Shown here in pieces: positions 1-7,250 of a stretch of 33,654 bases of DNA; the first letter of the stretch is position 1, and each line of letters starts with the position of its first letter. The DNA comes from Streptomyces sp. MUM 178J (GTDB lineage: Bacteria; Actinomycetota; Actinomycetes; Streptomycetales; Streptomycetaceae). The notes below the pieces were generated by a model, which was given only the letters and a program-made list of their open reading frames with translations, ran no database searches and was not told where the DNA came from. The stretch covers positions 1-33,654 of the forward strand of contig NZ_JADWYQ010000059.1 in assembly GCF_022414575.1 (NCBI RefSeq), in the 5' to 3' direction. A program made the position numbers and the translations under genes.

Positions 1-1955
1 GGGCCAGCCGCTGGGTCAGCCGCGCCGAAGCCGGCCGCCGGGTCAGCCCCGCCAGGGGCGGCCGCCGGGCCTGTGACGCCGGCGTCGGGGACGGGCGCTG
101 CTGCGCCTCCCGGCGCATACGCGTCCGCCGGGGCTCCGGCGTCGGTTCCCGTGCCGGCCTTGCCCGCTCCGGGAGGAGTTGCAGGGCCGGCGACCGGTGC
201 GGCTCCTGCCCCGGCCTCGTCCGCTGCCGTCCCGGTGCGGGCGGCGTGACGGAAGCCGGACGGTCCGGCAGTGTCGGCGCGGGCCTCCGGGGCGTCCGGA
301 ACGCCGCCGTGGGCCGGTGGGAGGCCCGGCCCCAGCAGTAGGCGCGCATGGGTCGCGAGTGCGCCGCGGCCGGTGAAGCCCAGCAGTTCGGCCTCCTTCA
401 GGGTCCAGGAGGCGAGGAGGGAGCGGAGGTCGGGGGCCTGCGGGGCGGGCGCAGGTCCCTGCGGGGGCGTCGGGCGCTGGGCGTCCGGCTGACGGGGGGC
501 CGTCGGGCTCTGCGGGCCGCCGCCGCGCAGGGGGCGCTCCCAGCGCAGCCGGGCGAGCACCGTGTCCGGGTCGGGGGCCGTGCCCGCGGGGAGCCCGGCG
601 AGGAGTTCCAGGACCCGGCGGCGCACCTCGGGTGCGGCGGAGCGGTCGAGGTCGGGGCCGAGAGCGGACAGGGTGCGGCCCTTGGCGTCCTGCGTGCCGA
701 CGAGCCCCGGCGTGCGGGTGGCGGCGAGCCATGTGGCGGCCAGCCGCGCCCAGCGGTCCGCCGCGGGCAGTTCGAGCCACCCGTCGTACGCGGGCGTCGG
801 CGCATAGCGCTCGTCCGCTTCCCCGTCGGATGCCAACAGCCCGGCACCATACGCCAGTTCGAGCCAGAAGGCGGCCAGCGGCTCGGGGGCGTCGAGCGCC
901 ACTGCCGTGCGCTTGAGGTCCCGTACGGACAGGCCGCCGGCGCGCAGCACGGCGGGACCGCCCTCGTGCCACTCCTTCAGCAGTTCCTCGACCGTGGACA
1001 GCGCCGTGAACGCCTGCCCCGCCGCCGTGCCGTCCACAACCTGTGGACGGTGTTCCGCCCCGGCCTCGACCGCCGGCGGCGCCGGCTCCGGCACGCGGTG
1101 GGCGCGGCCCGCCCGCAGATGCAGGGCAGCCTCGCGCGGCAGCACCACCGTGCGCGGCGAGGCCGGCAGCAGCAGCCCCCGGTCCCGCAGCCAGCGCACC
1201 GGCGGTGCGGGGTCCGCGGTCACCTCGCCGTACGGCGGCCCCCATACCAGCCGGTCGAGTACGGCGAGCGCCTCGGGCGGGGCCGCGTCCAGCAGTAGGC
1301 CCATTCGCGTGCGGTCGGTGAACAGCTCCGTCAACGCGGCCACCGCGGAGACCGGGTCATGGGTGGCGGGAAGTCCCGCCGCCGTGAGGATCTCCTGGAG
1401 GCGGCCCGGCGACATCCCCGACGTCGCCTCGGCGACCGTCGGGCCCAGGCCGGTGGGGGACGGCCGGGCGGGGGACGGCGCGAGCAGTTCGCGCGCCGTG
1501 CGCACCAGCCGCAGCCGGTCGTCGCCGCCCCATGCCAGGGCCTGCCGGCGCAGCACGGCCACCGCGTCCGGCAGGGCGGCCGCGACCGAGGGATCGCCGT
1601 CGTCTCCGCCGAGGAGCGCGAGCAGCGTGTCGTACGGGGCGGGGTCGGGGGCCACGGCCAGCGCCTCGGCGGTCTGCAGCGTAAACCGGTCGAGGCGTTC
1701 CAGGGCGCGTACGACCGAGGCCCGGGTCGCGGCCCGCGTGGCGAGCTGGGTCAGATCGGTGGGCACCGGGGTCAGCAGGTCGGGGCGGGCGCGCAACAGC
1801 GCGGCGAGGCCCTCGTCGCCGCCGGCCCGCAGGGCTTCGGCGAGGGTGCGCGGGCTGCCCGTGCCGGAGCGGCCGGCCGGCTCCGTGCCGTTCGGGCCGC
1901 TCGCCTCGGAGCGGTCGCCGGTGTGCGGACTGCTTGCGTCGGGCATGGTCCCCAT
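1..1955 (-). CDS. Helicase-associated (XPB/Ssl2-like) domain protein, 3' end outside window
   Basis: About 650 codons are open in frame and run off the left edge, so the C-terminus is missing. The N-terminal half (TLAEALRAGGDEGLAALLRARPD, then LTQLATRAATRASVVRALERL and FTLQTAEALAVA) is typical of actinobacterial proteins annotated as helicase-associated or helicase C-terminal domain proteins, linked to XPB/Ssl2-type DNA repair helicases. No Walker motifs are visible in the part present, so this part is not itself a helicase motor. Around residues 560-650 the protein becomes Ala/Gly/Pro-rich and probably disordered. Two in-frame ATGs lie at 1955 and 1946; a GGGG run precedes the second, so 1946 is possible. 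It is divergent from the HAAS-like gene 39 bases away, so they share a very short promoter region. Family assignment is from sequence recognition; the function is inferred. Confidence 0.75.
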   Translation of the reverse strand, partial: MGTMPDASSPHTGDRSEASGPNGTEPAGRSGTGSPRTLAEALRAGGDEGLAALLRARPDLLTPVPTDLTQLATRAATRASVVRALERLDRFTLQTAEALAVAPDPAPYDTLLALLGGDDGDPSVAAALPDAVAVLRRQALAWGGDDRLRLVRTARELLAPSPARPSPTGLGPTVAEATSGMSPGRLQEILTAAGLPATHDPVSAVAALTELFTDRTRMGLLLDAAPPEALAVLDRLVWGPPYGEVTADPAPPVRWLRDRGLLLPASPRTVVLPREAALHLRAGRAHRVPEPAPPAVEAGAEHRPQVVDGTAAGQAFTALSTVEELLKEWHEGGPAVLRAGGLSVRDLKRTAVALDAPEPLAAFWLELAYGAGLLASDGEADERYAPTPAYDGWLELPAADRWARLAATWLAATRTPGLVGTQDAKGRTLSALGPDLDRSAAPEVRRRVLELLAGLPAGTAPDPDTVLARLRWERPLRGGGPQSPTAPRQPDAQRPTPPQGPAPAPQAPDLRSLLASWTLKEAELLGFTGRGALATHARLLLGPGLPPAHGGVPDAPEARADTAGPSGFRHAARTGTAADEAGAGAAPVAGPATPPGAGKAGTGTDAGAPADAYAPGGAAAPVPDAGVTGPAAAPGGADPAAGFGAADPAAG

Positions 1956-1994
1956 CCGCCCCACGGTAGCCGCTGGAACGCTACCTTCGAGCCT

Positions 1995-3053
1995 GTGGGG
2001 ATCGAGAGCGACAAGCTCGTCTACGACTATCTGAGCCGTGTCGGCGATCTGGCGCAGCAGCATCAGCTGCCGTCGGGCGACCGGATGCGGCTGGTGGCGT
2101 CGTTGCGGGAGGAGATCGACCGGCGTCGGTCGGGGGTCGGCGGGAACAGCCCGGCGGCGGTGCGGCGCATCCTGGGCCGGATCGGCACACCGGACGAGGT
2201 CGTCGCGTCGGCGGCCACGGGGCCGCCGTCCAGGGGAACCAGGGGGACACCGGCCGCGGGATCGACGTCGTCGGGGGCGTCGGCTTCCGCCGCGGGCCCG
2301 GCGTCGCCGCAGGAGCCCGGATCCGGTCCGGTGACCGACGGCCTCGCGCCGCCCTGGGCCGCGCTTCCGGAGCAGCGTGCCCGCCGCCGTGTCCCCAGGC
2401 CCCGCAAGTCGTCGGCGCCTCCGCCCGCGGCGCCTCCGGCGGCCGCGTCTCCGCCGCATCTCGCGGGCATGGACGAGCTGGGCCCCTCCGGGTCCGAGCC
2501 GGACTGGTGGCGGATCGAACCGGGGCCGTTCGGGCCGGGGGACGCGGTGAGCGGCTTCGTCGGCGGGGTGGAGGAGCCGGAGCTGCTCAGGCCCCCGCCG
2601 TCGAGGGGTGAAGAAGGCACGGCGGAGAAGACGGCCGGGAAGGCCGCGGCGGCCGAGGGGGCGGAGGAAGCCGCGGATGCCGAGGCCGCTCCGGCGCGCC
2701 GCCGACTGCTGTCCGGGCTCCGGCTGAGCAGCCCGCTGCTGCTGCTCGCCGCCGCGCTGCTGGCAGTCGGCGCGGTGTCCGGCTCCTGGTTGGCCCTCGG
2801 TCTGGGCTGGCTGTTCGCCTATGGCTCCCGGACCCTCACCCGTACGCAGGCGAAATGGGCCGTCCTCGGACTGCCCGGCGCCGTCGCGGCGGGCGCGGTC
2901 GTCTGGCTCTGGGGCAGGCTGGACGGCCGCTGGGGCGAGCCGATTCCCGAGGACGGAATGCGCGAGGCGCTGACCGACGCCTGGCCGTGGGTGGTGCGGG
3001 GCGCGGCGGTCGCCTCCGCGCTGTTCCTGGTGTGGCGCGCGCGGAGACGGTGA
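1995..3053 (+). CDS. HAAS/DUF1700-like N-terminal domain membrane protein
   Basis: 352 residues from a GTG start (VGIESDKLVYDYLSRVGDLA). Residues about 1-75 form a helical domain with the pattern LVYDYLSRV...RMRLVASLREEID...IGTPDEVVASA. This resembles HAAS/DUF1700 domains, which usually couple to PadR regulators or membrane sensors. The middle (about 75-235) is Pro/Ala/Gly/Glu-rich and probably disordered. The C-terminus (about 235-350) has several hydrophobic segments, including SPLLLLAAALLAVGAVSGSWLALGLGWLFAY, AVLGLPGAVAAGAVVWLWG and WVVRGAAVASALFLVW, ending in Arg-rich WRARRR. So it looks like a cytoplasmic helical domain tethered to the membrane. No PadR gene is adjacent. The stop is followed at once by a 44-bp tandem duplication. 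Start choice rests on where the conserved-looking N-terminus begins; upstream codons in frame belong to the divergent gene's antisense. Confidence 0.7.
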   Translation: MGIESDKLVYDYLSRVGDLAQQHQLPSGDRMRLVASLREEIDRRRSGVGGNSPAAVRRILGRIGTPDEVVASAATGPPSRGTRGTPAAGSTSSGASASAAGPASPQEPGSGPVTDGLAPPWAALPEQRARRRVPRPRKSSAPPPAAPPAAASPPHLAGMDELGPSGSEPDWWRIEPGPFGPGDAVSGFVGGVEEPELLRPPPSRGEEGTAEKTAGKAAAAEGAEEAADAEAAPARRRLLSGLRLSSPLLLLAAALLAVGAVSGSWLALGLGWLFAYGSRTLTRTQAKWAVLGLPGAVAAGAVVWLWGRLDGRWGEPIPEDGMREALTDAWPWVVRGAAVASALFLVWRARRR

Positions 3054-3056
3054 GCC

Positions 3057-3144
3057 GGTCGGGGACGGTGGGTCGGCCCGGCGGCGGGTCGGTCGGTGGC
3101 GGTCGGGGACGGTGGGTCGGCCCGGCGGCGGGTCGGTCGGTGGC
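3057..3144. repeat. 44-bp perfect tandem duplication
   Basis: Two identical 44-bp units (3057-3100 and 3101-3144) begin four bases after the HAAS-like stop codon and consist of permutations of GGTCGG/GGCGG. Degenerate GGTCGG-rich sequence continues to about 3230, just short of the convergent hydrolase gene's stop. This is seen directly. It could affect transcript 3' ends or be a slippage hot spot; no function is established. Confidence 0.9.
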
Positions 3145-3252
3145 GGTGGGTCGGCGGTCGGTCACTGGCGGAGTCGGCCGGAGGCGGCGGGCCGGTCGGG
3201 GACGGTCGGCCGGAGGCGGCGGCCGTCGCGGGAAGGCCGGGAAGAGGGCAGG

Positions 3253-4470
3253 TCAGGCTGGGGGCCTCGGGTCGGCAAGGTAGGTGTCCAGCCAGTCGAA
3301 GACCCGCTGTTCGAACACCGCGCGCCCCGTCGGCTCGCAGTGCAGATGCGCCCCTTCGTCCTCGGTGAAGCGGATCAGCTCCTTGGGCCCTGGCAGGGCG
3401 TCGTACAGCCGCCGTGAGCCGCCGGGCCAGAAGCGCTCGCCCTCGGGGTCCGTGATCAGCAGCGGTGTGGTGATCTGCTGGACCACGGGCGTCACGTCGT
3501 ACTTCGCGATCTCCGTGAGCAGGTCGAAGGGTGACTCGACGCCGTACGGCTTGGAGCGCCACCGCCATATGGCGGCCGTCGCGGGGTCCGCATCGACGGC
3601 TTCGCGGACGACGCGGTCGAAGGTCTCGCGGTCGCCCGACTCCCACAGCCCGCGCAGCTCCGGGCCGAGTTTGGGCCACCAGCTCTCGGAGACGTCGACG
3701 ACGCCGGGGTCGGCGACGGCGGCCGCGATCCGGTGCTCGAAGGCGAGCGCGCGAGGAACCCAGTAGCCCGCCTGGCTGATCCCCGCCAGCGCGATGCGCT
3801 CGCGGTCGACGTCCGCGCGGCCGCGGAGGAAGTCCACGACCGGAGTGATGACGTTCTCCCAGTCGGGACGGAACGTGACCCCGTGCTGGAACAGCATGGA
3901 CTGCTGGCCGGGCCCGTCGAACAGCAGAACACGGCGCCCCCGGGCCACCGCCGGCGCGCCGAGGAGCGTCCAGGCGGCGTTGACCGGGCCGTCGCTTCCG
4001 TTGACGACGATCAGCGTCGGCAGCGGCCCGCCGCGGCCGGGCGGGCTCATCAGGTACCCCGGAAGCGCCATGTCCTCGTAGGGGATCGCGACCCGTTCCG
4101 CAGGCGGGTCGCATGTCTCCGCGAAGCGGTCGAAGCAGGCGCGGTGCTCCGCGAACACCTCGCGCAGCCGCGCCTCCGGGTCGGCGCACGCGTCGACCGA
4201 CACCAGGGCCGTGCCGAAGTACGCGGCCGCGCGCAGATACGCGTCCCGGGCGCTCACGCCGTGCCCGCCGGCCGCGCTCTTCCCGGCCTGTTCACGGGCG
4301 GTGCGGGCAAGCTCCGTCCACGTCGAGAACCAGGTCTCCGCGTCGCCGTCCGTTGTGGCGGACGCGGTGGCCAGCACCTCGCCCACGTCCGCGCCCTGCC
4401 GCCAGGCTGCCCCCAGGGCGAGCAGGACCTCGTAGTCGAACTGGTCGTTGCCGTTGAACCGGTACGTCAT
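3253..4470 (-). CDS. Alpha/beta hydrolase (FrsA/dipeptidyl-peptidase-like esterase)
   Basis: 405 residues. The N-terminal 125 residues (MTYRFNGNDQFDYEVLLALG...) form a helical cap like that of FrsA or 2,6-dihydropseudooxynicotine hydrolase relatives. The catalytic alpha/beta hydrolase fold follows: strand TLIVVNGSDG, oxyanion region, DGPGQQ, nucleophile elbow AGISQAGY with Ser, acidic residue in LLITDPEGERFWPGG, and catalytic His in DEGAHLHCEPTG. All three triad positions are present, so it should be an active cytoplasmic hydrolase; the substrate cannot be told. ATG at 4470 is preceded by TGGAG at good spacing. Longer in-frame extension upstream is unlikely because it runs into Pro/Arg-rich repeat DNA. 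It converges with the HAAS-like gene and is divergent from the HAD gene. Confidence 0.85.
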   Translation of the reverse strand: MTYRFNGNDQFDYEVLLALGAAWRQGADVGEVLATASATTDGDAETWFSTWTELARTAREQAGKSAAGGHGVSARDAYLRAAAYFGTALVSVDACADPEARLREVFAEHRACFDRFAETCDPPAERVAIPYEDMALPGYLMSPPGRGGPLPTLIVVNGSDGPVNAAWTLLGAPAVARGRRVLLFDGPGQQSMLFQHGVTFRPDWENVITPVVDFLRGRADVDRERIALAGISQAGYWVPRALAFEHRIAAAVADPGVVDVSESWWPKLGPELRGLWESGDRETFDRVVREAVDADPATAAIWRWRSKPYGVESPFDLLTEIAKYDVTPVVQQITTPLLITDPEGERFWPGGSRRLYDALPGPKELIRFTEDEGAHLHCEPTGRAVFEQRVFDWLDTYLADPRPPA

Positions 4471-4650
4471 GGCGACTCCAGGCACGCCGCGCGCGCCGTG
4501 CGAACGCCCCCCGTTCAGGACCCAGCCCCACGCTTTCATCGTAGGAGCGGCCCAGCACAGGTGCATACCGGGCCGCCGGCCGCCGCACACCGGTCGCGCG
4601 CCGGCCGGCGGTCCGTGGACCGGCGAGGTCTGCCGGGTGGCCGCGGGCGG

Positions 4651-4720
4651 TCGGCAACGGTCGGCAACGGTCGGCAACGGTCGGCGGCGGTCGGCAACGG
4701 TTGGCGGCGGTCGGCAACGG
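4651..4720. repeat. Seven 10-bp tandem repeats upstream of the HAD gene
   Basis: Seven consecutive decamers: TCGGCAACGG at 4651, 4661, 4671, 4691 and 4711, and variants TCGGCGGCGG and TTGGCGGCGG at 4681 and 4701. The period is exactly 10 bp, close to one helical turn, and the array ends 31 bases before the HAD start. It lies in the divergent region between two genes. Regulatory meaning is only inferred. Confidence 0.9.
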
Positions 4721-4751
4721 GCGGACAGGGCCGCCGGCGCCGCCGGGCAGA

Positions 4752-5555
4752 ATGACCCCCATGGCTGCGCACCTCTCAGACACCCGCTCGAACGGCGCCC
4801 CGGCAGGCGATCCGGACGACACCCCGGCAGCCGACCGGTACGGCACCCCGGCAGTCGACCCGGACGCTGCCCCGACGGCGGCTCGGCACGCCGCCCCGGC
4901 GGCCGCCCCGAACGGGGGCCCGGTCGTCGGCTTCGACCTCGATATGACGCTCATCGACTCCCGCCCCGGCATACATGCCTGCTACCGCGCGCTGTCCGCC
5001 GAGACGGGGGTCGCCATCGACGCGGATCTGGCCGTCACCCGGCTCGGCCCGCCGCTCGAGCAGGAGCTGGCCCACTGGTTCCCGGCCGGGCGGATCCAGG
5101 AAGCAGCCGACCGCTACCGCGAGCTCTACCCCGAGTACGCCATCGAGCCCGCCCTCGCCCTGCCCGGCGCGCGCGAGGCCGTCGCCGCCGTCCGGGAGCT
5201 CGGCGGACGGGCCGTCGTCGTGACCGCCAAGCACGAGCCGAACGCCAAGCTCCACCTCGACCACCTCGGCATACATCCGGACGCGTTGGTCGGATGGCTG
5301 TGGGCCGAGGCCAAGGCGGAGGCGCTGCGCGAACACGGCGCGAGCGTGTACGTCGGCGACCACACCGGTGATGTGCGCGGCGCCCGCGCCGCCGACGCGT
5401 TCTCCGTGGCCGTCCCCACCGGCCCCTGCGGCGAGGAGGAGCTGCGCACGGCAGGGGCGGACGTCGTTCTGGCCGATCTCACTCGTTTTCCGGCGTGGCT
5501 GCGCCGGTATGCCTCAGGCGGCGGCCACGATCGTCACCGGGCAGATCTGGCCTGA
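4752..5555 (+). CDS. HAD-superfamily hydrolase (phosphoglycolate phosphatase-like)
   Basis: 267 residues from ATG 4752 (ATG 4761 in the same frame is equally possible; neither has a strong ribosome site). The first 50 or so residues are a low-complexity Asp/Pro/Ala linker with repeated PAxDP/TPAxD units. The HAD core follows: motif I GFDLDMTLID with both catalytic aspartates, cap region with GPPLEQELAHWF, motif II VVVTAKH (Thr in the Ser/Thr position), a Lys region, and motif III/IV YVGDHTGDVRGARAADA. This layout matches haloacid dehalogenase-like phosphatases of the Gph/PpaX kind. Substrate unknown; cytoplasmic. The last 22 bases overlap the convergent small membrane gene. Confidence 0.85.
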   Translation: MTPMAAHLSDTRSNGAPAGDPDDTPAADRYGTPAVDPDAAPTAARHAAPAAAPNGGPVVGFDLDMTLIDSRPGIHACYRALSAETGVAIDADLAVTRLGPPLEQELAHWFPAGRIQEAADRYRELYPEYAIEPALALPGAREAVAAVRELGGRAVVVTAKHEPNAKLHLDHLGIHPDALVGWLWAEAKAEALREHGASVYVGDHTGDVRGARAADAFSVAVPTGPCGEEELRTAGADVVLADLTRFPAWLRRYASGGGHDRHRADLA

Positions 5556-5770
5556 TTCCGCTGGGCCGCGATCGACCGCAGCACACCCGCTCCCGCGATC
5601 GCGAAACCCACGCCCATCAGCATGCACACGGCATACGCGAATGACGGAAACGGCTCCGTGCCAAGGAACAGTGGGGCCAGCGTGATCAGAGTGGCGACGG
5701 CGCCGACGATGAAAACGATCCCGCCGACGCGCACAAGGCCGTCGCCGGGGCCCGGAGGAGTAGCAGTCAT
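5534..5770 (-). CDS. Small two-helix membrane protein
   Basis: 78 residues: a short polar N-terminus, a first hydrophobic segment (GGIVFIVGAVATLITLAPLFLG), a short loop with GTEPFPS, a second segment (FAYAVCMLMGVGFAIAGAGVLRSI) and a basic tail ending RNQARSAR. Two transmembrane helices are predicted by eye. No catalytic motif is visible and the function is unknown. It converges with the HAD gene (22-base overlap) and is divergent from the cold-shock gene. ATG at 5770 gives the natural N-terminus. Confidence 0.7.
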   Translation of the reverse strand: MTATPPGPGDGLVRVGGIVFIVGAVATLITLAPLFLGTEPFPSFAYAVCMLMGVGFAIAGAGVLRSIAAQRNQARSAR

Positions 5771-5815
5771 CCGGCCAGGGTAGTTCCCTGCGCGGAGGAA
5801 CCGATCGGCGACGTC

Positions 5816-5843
5816 TTGTCACCGGCCCCGGGACCATTAGCCT
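5816..5843 (+). promoter_or_regulatory. Putative sigma70-type promoter of the cold-shock gene
   Basis: TTGTCA at 5816-5821, a 16-base spacer and TAGCCT at 5838-5843 fit the loose Streptomyces HrdB consensus. This would leave a 5' leader of about 85 nucleotides before the GTG at 5933. Assigned by eye only. Confidence 0.4.
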
Positions 5844-5851
5844 TGGTGCTG

Positions 5852-5869
5852 GCGGGTCGGGCGACCCGC
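5852..5869 (+). other. Hairpin in the leader of the cold-shock gene
   Basis: GCGGGTC (5852-5858) and GACCCGC (5863-5869) form a perfect 7-bp stem with a four-base loop. A second small stem (GCCG/CGGC around a T6 run, 5886-5900) follows. Structured leaders are known for cspA-type mRNAs in enterobacteria; a similar role here is inference. Confidence 0.45.
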
Positions 5870-5932
5870 TGTAGTGCTATCCAGAGCCGTTTTTTCCGGC
5901 GCAACCCATCGAGTACGAGGACGAGGACAGAC

Positions 5933-6316
5933 GTGCCTACCGGCAAGGTCAAGTGGTTCAACAGCGAGAAGGGCTTCGGCTTTCTCTCCCGCGACGACGG
6001 CGGCGACGTCTTCGTCCACTCGTCGGTGCTCCCCGCCGGAGTCGATGCACTCAAGCCGGGACAGCGGGTGGAATTCGGTGTCGTAGCAGGTCAGCGCGGT
6101 GATCAGGCGCTGTCGGTGACGGTTTTGGACCCGACTCCCTCGGTGGCCGCTGCGCAGCGGCGCAAGCCGGACGAACTGGCGTCGATCGTGCAGGATCTGA
6201 CGACCCTGCTGGAGAACGTCACCCCGATGCTGGAGCGCGGCCGCTACCCGGACAAGGCGCACGGAAAGAAGATCGCGGGCCTGCTGCGGGCGGTGGCGGA
6301 CCAGCTCGACGTGTGA
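5933..6316 (+). CDS. Cold-shock-domain protein with C-terminal extension
   Basis: 127 residues from GTG (VPTGKVKWFNSEKGFGFLS). Residues 1-65 are a cold-shock domain with RNP1 (KGFGFLS) and RNP2 (VFVHSS), which bind single-stranded RNA or DNA. Residues 66-127 form a helical extension (KPDELASIVQDLTTLLENVTPMLERG...GKKIAGLLRAVADQL) not found in 67-residue CspA proteins but common in an actinobacterial subfamily; it may support oligomerisation. The start has AGGA about eight bases upstream and the CSD begins at once. The gene converges with mqnD across a 24-bp repeat and a hairpin. Role as RNA chaperone is from the family. Confidence 0.9.
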   Translation: MPTGKVKWFNSEKGFGFLSRDDGGDVFVHSSVLPAGVDALKPGQRVEFGVVAGQRGDQALSVTVLDPTPSVAAAQRRKPDELASIVQDLTTLLENVTPMLERGRYPDKAHGKKIAGLLRAVADQLDV

Positions 6317-6320
6317 CGGA

Positions 6321-6384
6321 CCGGATGAGAGTCCGGGTGAACGTCCGGATGAGAGTCCGGGTGAACGTCCGGATGAGAGTCCGG
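6321..6384. repeat. 24-bp tandem repeat (2.7 copies)
   Basis: Units at 6321-6344, 6345-6368 and partial 6369-6384, each starting CCGGATGAGAGTCCGG followed by GTGAACGT. Each unit contains the inverted pair CCGGA/TCCGG. The array starts four bases after the cold-shock stop and its last copy supplies one arm of the hairpin at 6366-6403. Confidence 0.9.
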
Positions 6385-6403
6385 ACGGGCGTTCATCCGG
6401 ACG
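6366..6403. terminator. Shared hairpin between cold-shock gene and mqnD
   Basis: Perfect 11-bp stem, CGTCCGGATGA (6366-6376) with TCATCCGGACG (6393-6403), and a 16-base loop. There is no U-tract, as is usual for Streptomyces. The mqnD stop codon (6393-6395 on the minus strand) is inside the right arm. It could end transcripts from both sides. Confidence 0.6.
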
Positions 6404-7250
6404 CTTCAGGGAACGCCAGCGCATCGCGGCCGAGGGGCGGCACCAGCCCCTCGGCCGCGGCACGTGTCAGCAGGCCCCGCACCGCCGCGTACCCGTCAGG
6501 CCCCAGGTCGGCCGTGAACTCGTTGACGTAGAGACCGATGTGCTGGTCGGCCACCTTGGGGTCCATCTCCTGGGCGTGCTGGAGTACGTACGGGCGCGAG
6601 GCCGCCGGGTCGTCCCAGGCCATGCGGACCGACGCACGGGCGGAGTCCGCCAGCAGCCGCAGCGTCTGCGCGCCCAGCGAACGCCTGGCGATGATCGCGC
6701 CCAGCGGGATCGGCAGCCCGGTGGCCGACTCCCAGTGCTCGCCCATGTCAGCCAGGCAGTGCAGCCCGTAGTCCTGATAGGTGAAGCGGGCCTCGTGGAT
6801 GACCAGCCCTGCGTCGACCACGCCGTCGCGTACGGCGGGCATGATCTCGTGGAACGGCAGGACCACGATCCGGCCGACCCCGCCCGGCACCCGCTCGGCA
6901 GCCCACAGCCGGAACAGCAGATAGGCCGTCGAACGCTCGCCCGGCACCGCGATCGTCTTCCCCGTGAGCTCCGTCCCCGGCTCGCGGGTGAGCACCAGCG
7001 GCCCGCAGCCGCGGCCCAGCGCTCCGCCGCACGGCAGCAGCGCGTAATCGTCCAGGACCCACGGCAGCACCGCGTACGACACCTTCAGCACGTCGAACTC
7101 GCCGCGCTCCGCCATGCCGTTGGTGACGTCGATGTCCGCGAACGTCACATCGAGCTTGGGCGCGCCGGGGACGCGGCCGTGCGCCCAGGCGTCAAAGACG
7201 AACGTGTCGTTCGGGCAGGGGGAGTAGGCGATCTTGATGGCCTTAGGCAT
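6393..7250 (-). CDS. mqnD: 1,4-dihydroxy-6-naphthoate synthase (futalosine pathway)
   Basis: 285 residues. MqnD converts cyclic dehypoxanthine futalosine to 1,4-dihydroxy-6-naphthoate, a late step in the futalosine route to menaquinone. The N-terminus KIAYSPCPNDTFVFDAWAHG is the family signature; it continues with the periplasmic-binding-protein-like fold (DVTNGMAERGEFDVLKVSYAVLPWV, GRGCGPLVLTRE, IAVPGERSTAYLLFRLW, DAGLVIHEARFTYQDYGLHCLADMGEHWE, LPIPLGAIIARR). Length is normal. ATG at 7250 overlaps the mqnB stop by eight bases (ATGCCTAA), so the two are translationally coupled, with mqnB upstream. Its stop lies in the hairpin described at 6366-6403. Confidence 0.96.
   Translation of the reverse strand: MPKAIKIAYSPCPNDTFVFDAWAHGRVPGAPKLDVTFADIDVTNGMAERGEFDVLKVSYAVLPWVLDDYALLPCGGALGRGCGPLVLTREPGTELTGKTIAVPGERSTAYLLFRLWAAERVPGGVGRIVVLPFHEIMPAVRDGVVDAGLVIHEARFTYQDYGLHCLADMGEHWESATGLPIPLGAIIARRSLGAQTLRLLADSARASVRMAWDDPAASRPYVLQHAQEMDPKVADQHIGLYVNEFTADLGPDGYAAVRGLLTRAAAEGLVPPLGRDALAFPEASG

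Noticed and set aside
907..2034. Long plus-strand ORFs opposite the helicase-associated gene (also opposite lctP, the FAD gene, asnB and mqnB)
   Set aside because: These are Arg/Ala/Pro/Gly-rich antisense shadows usual for high-GC DNA; the minus-strand frames have conserved motifs.
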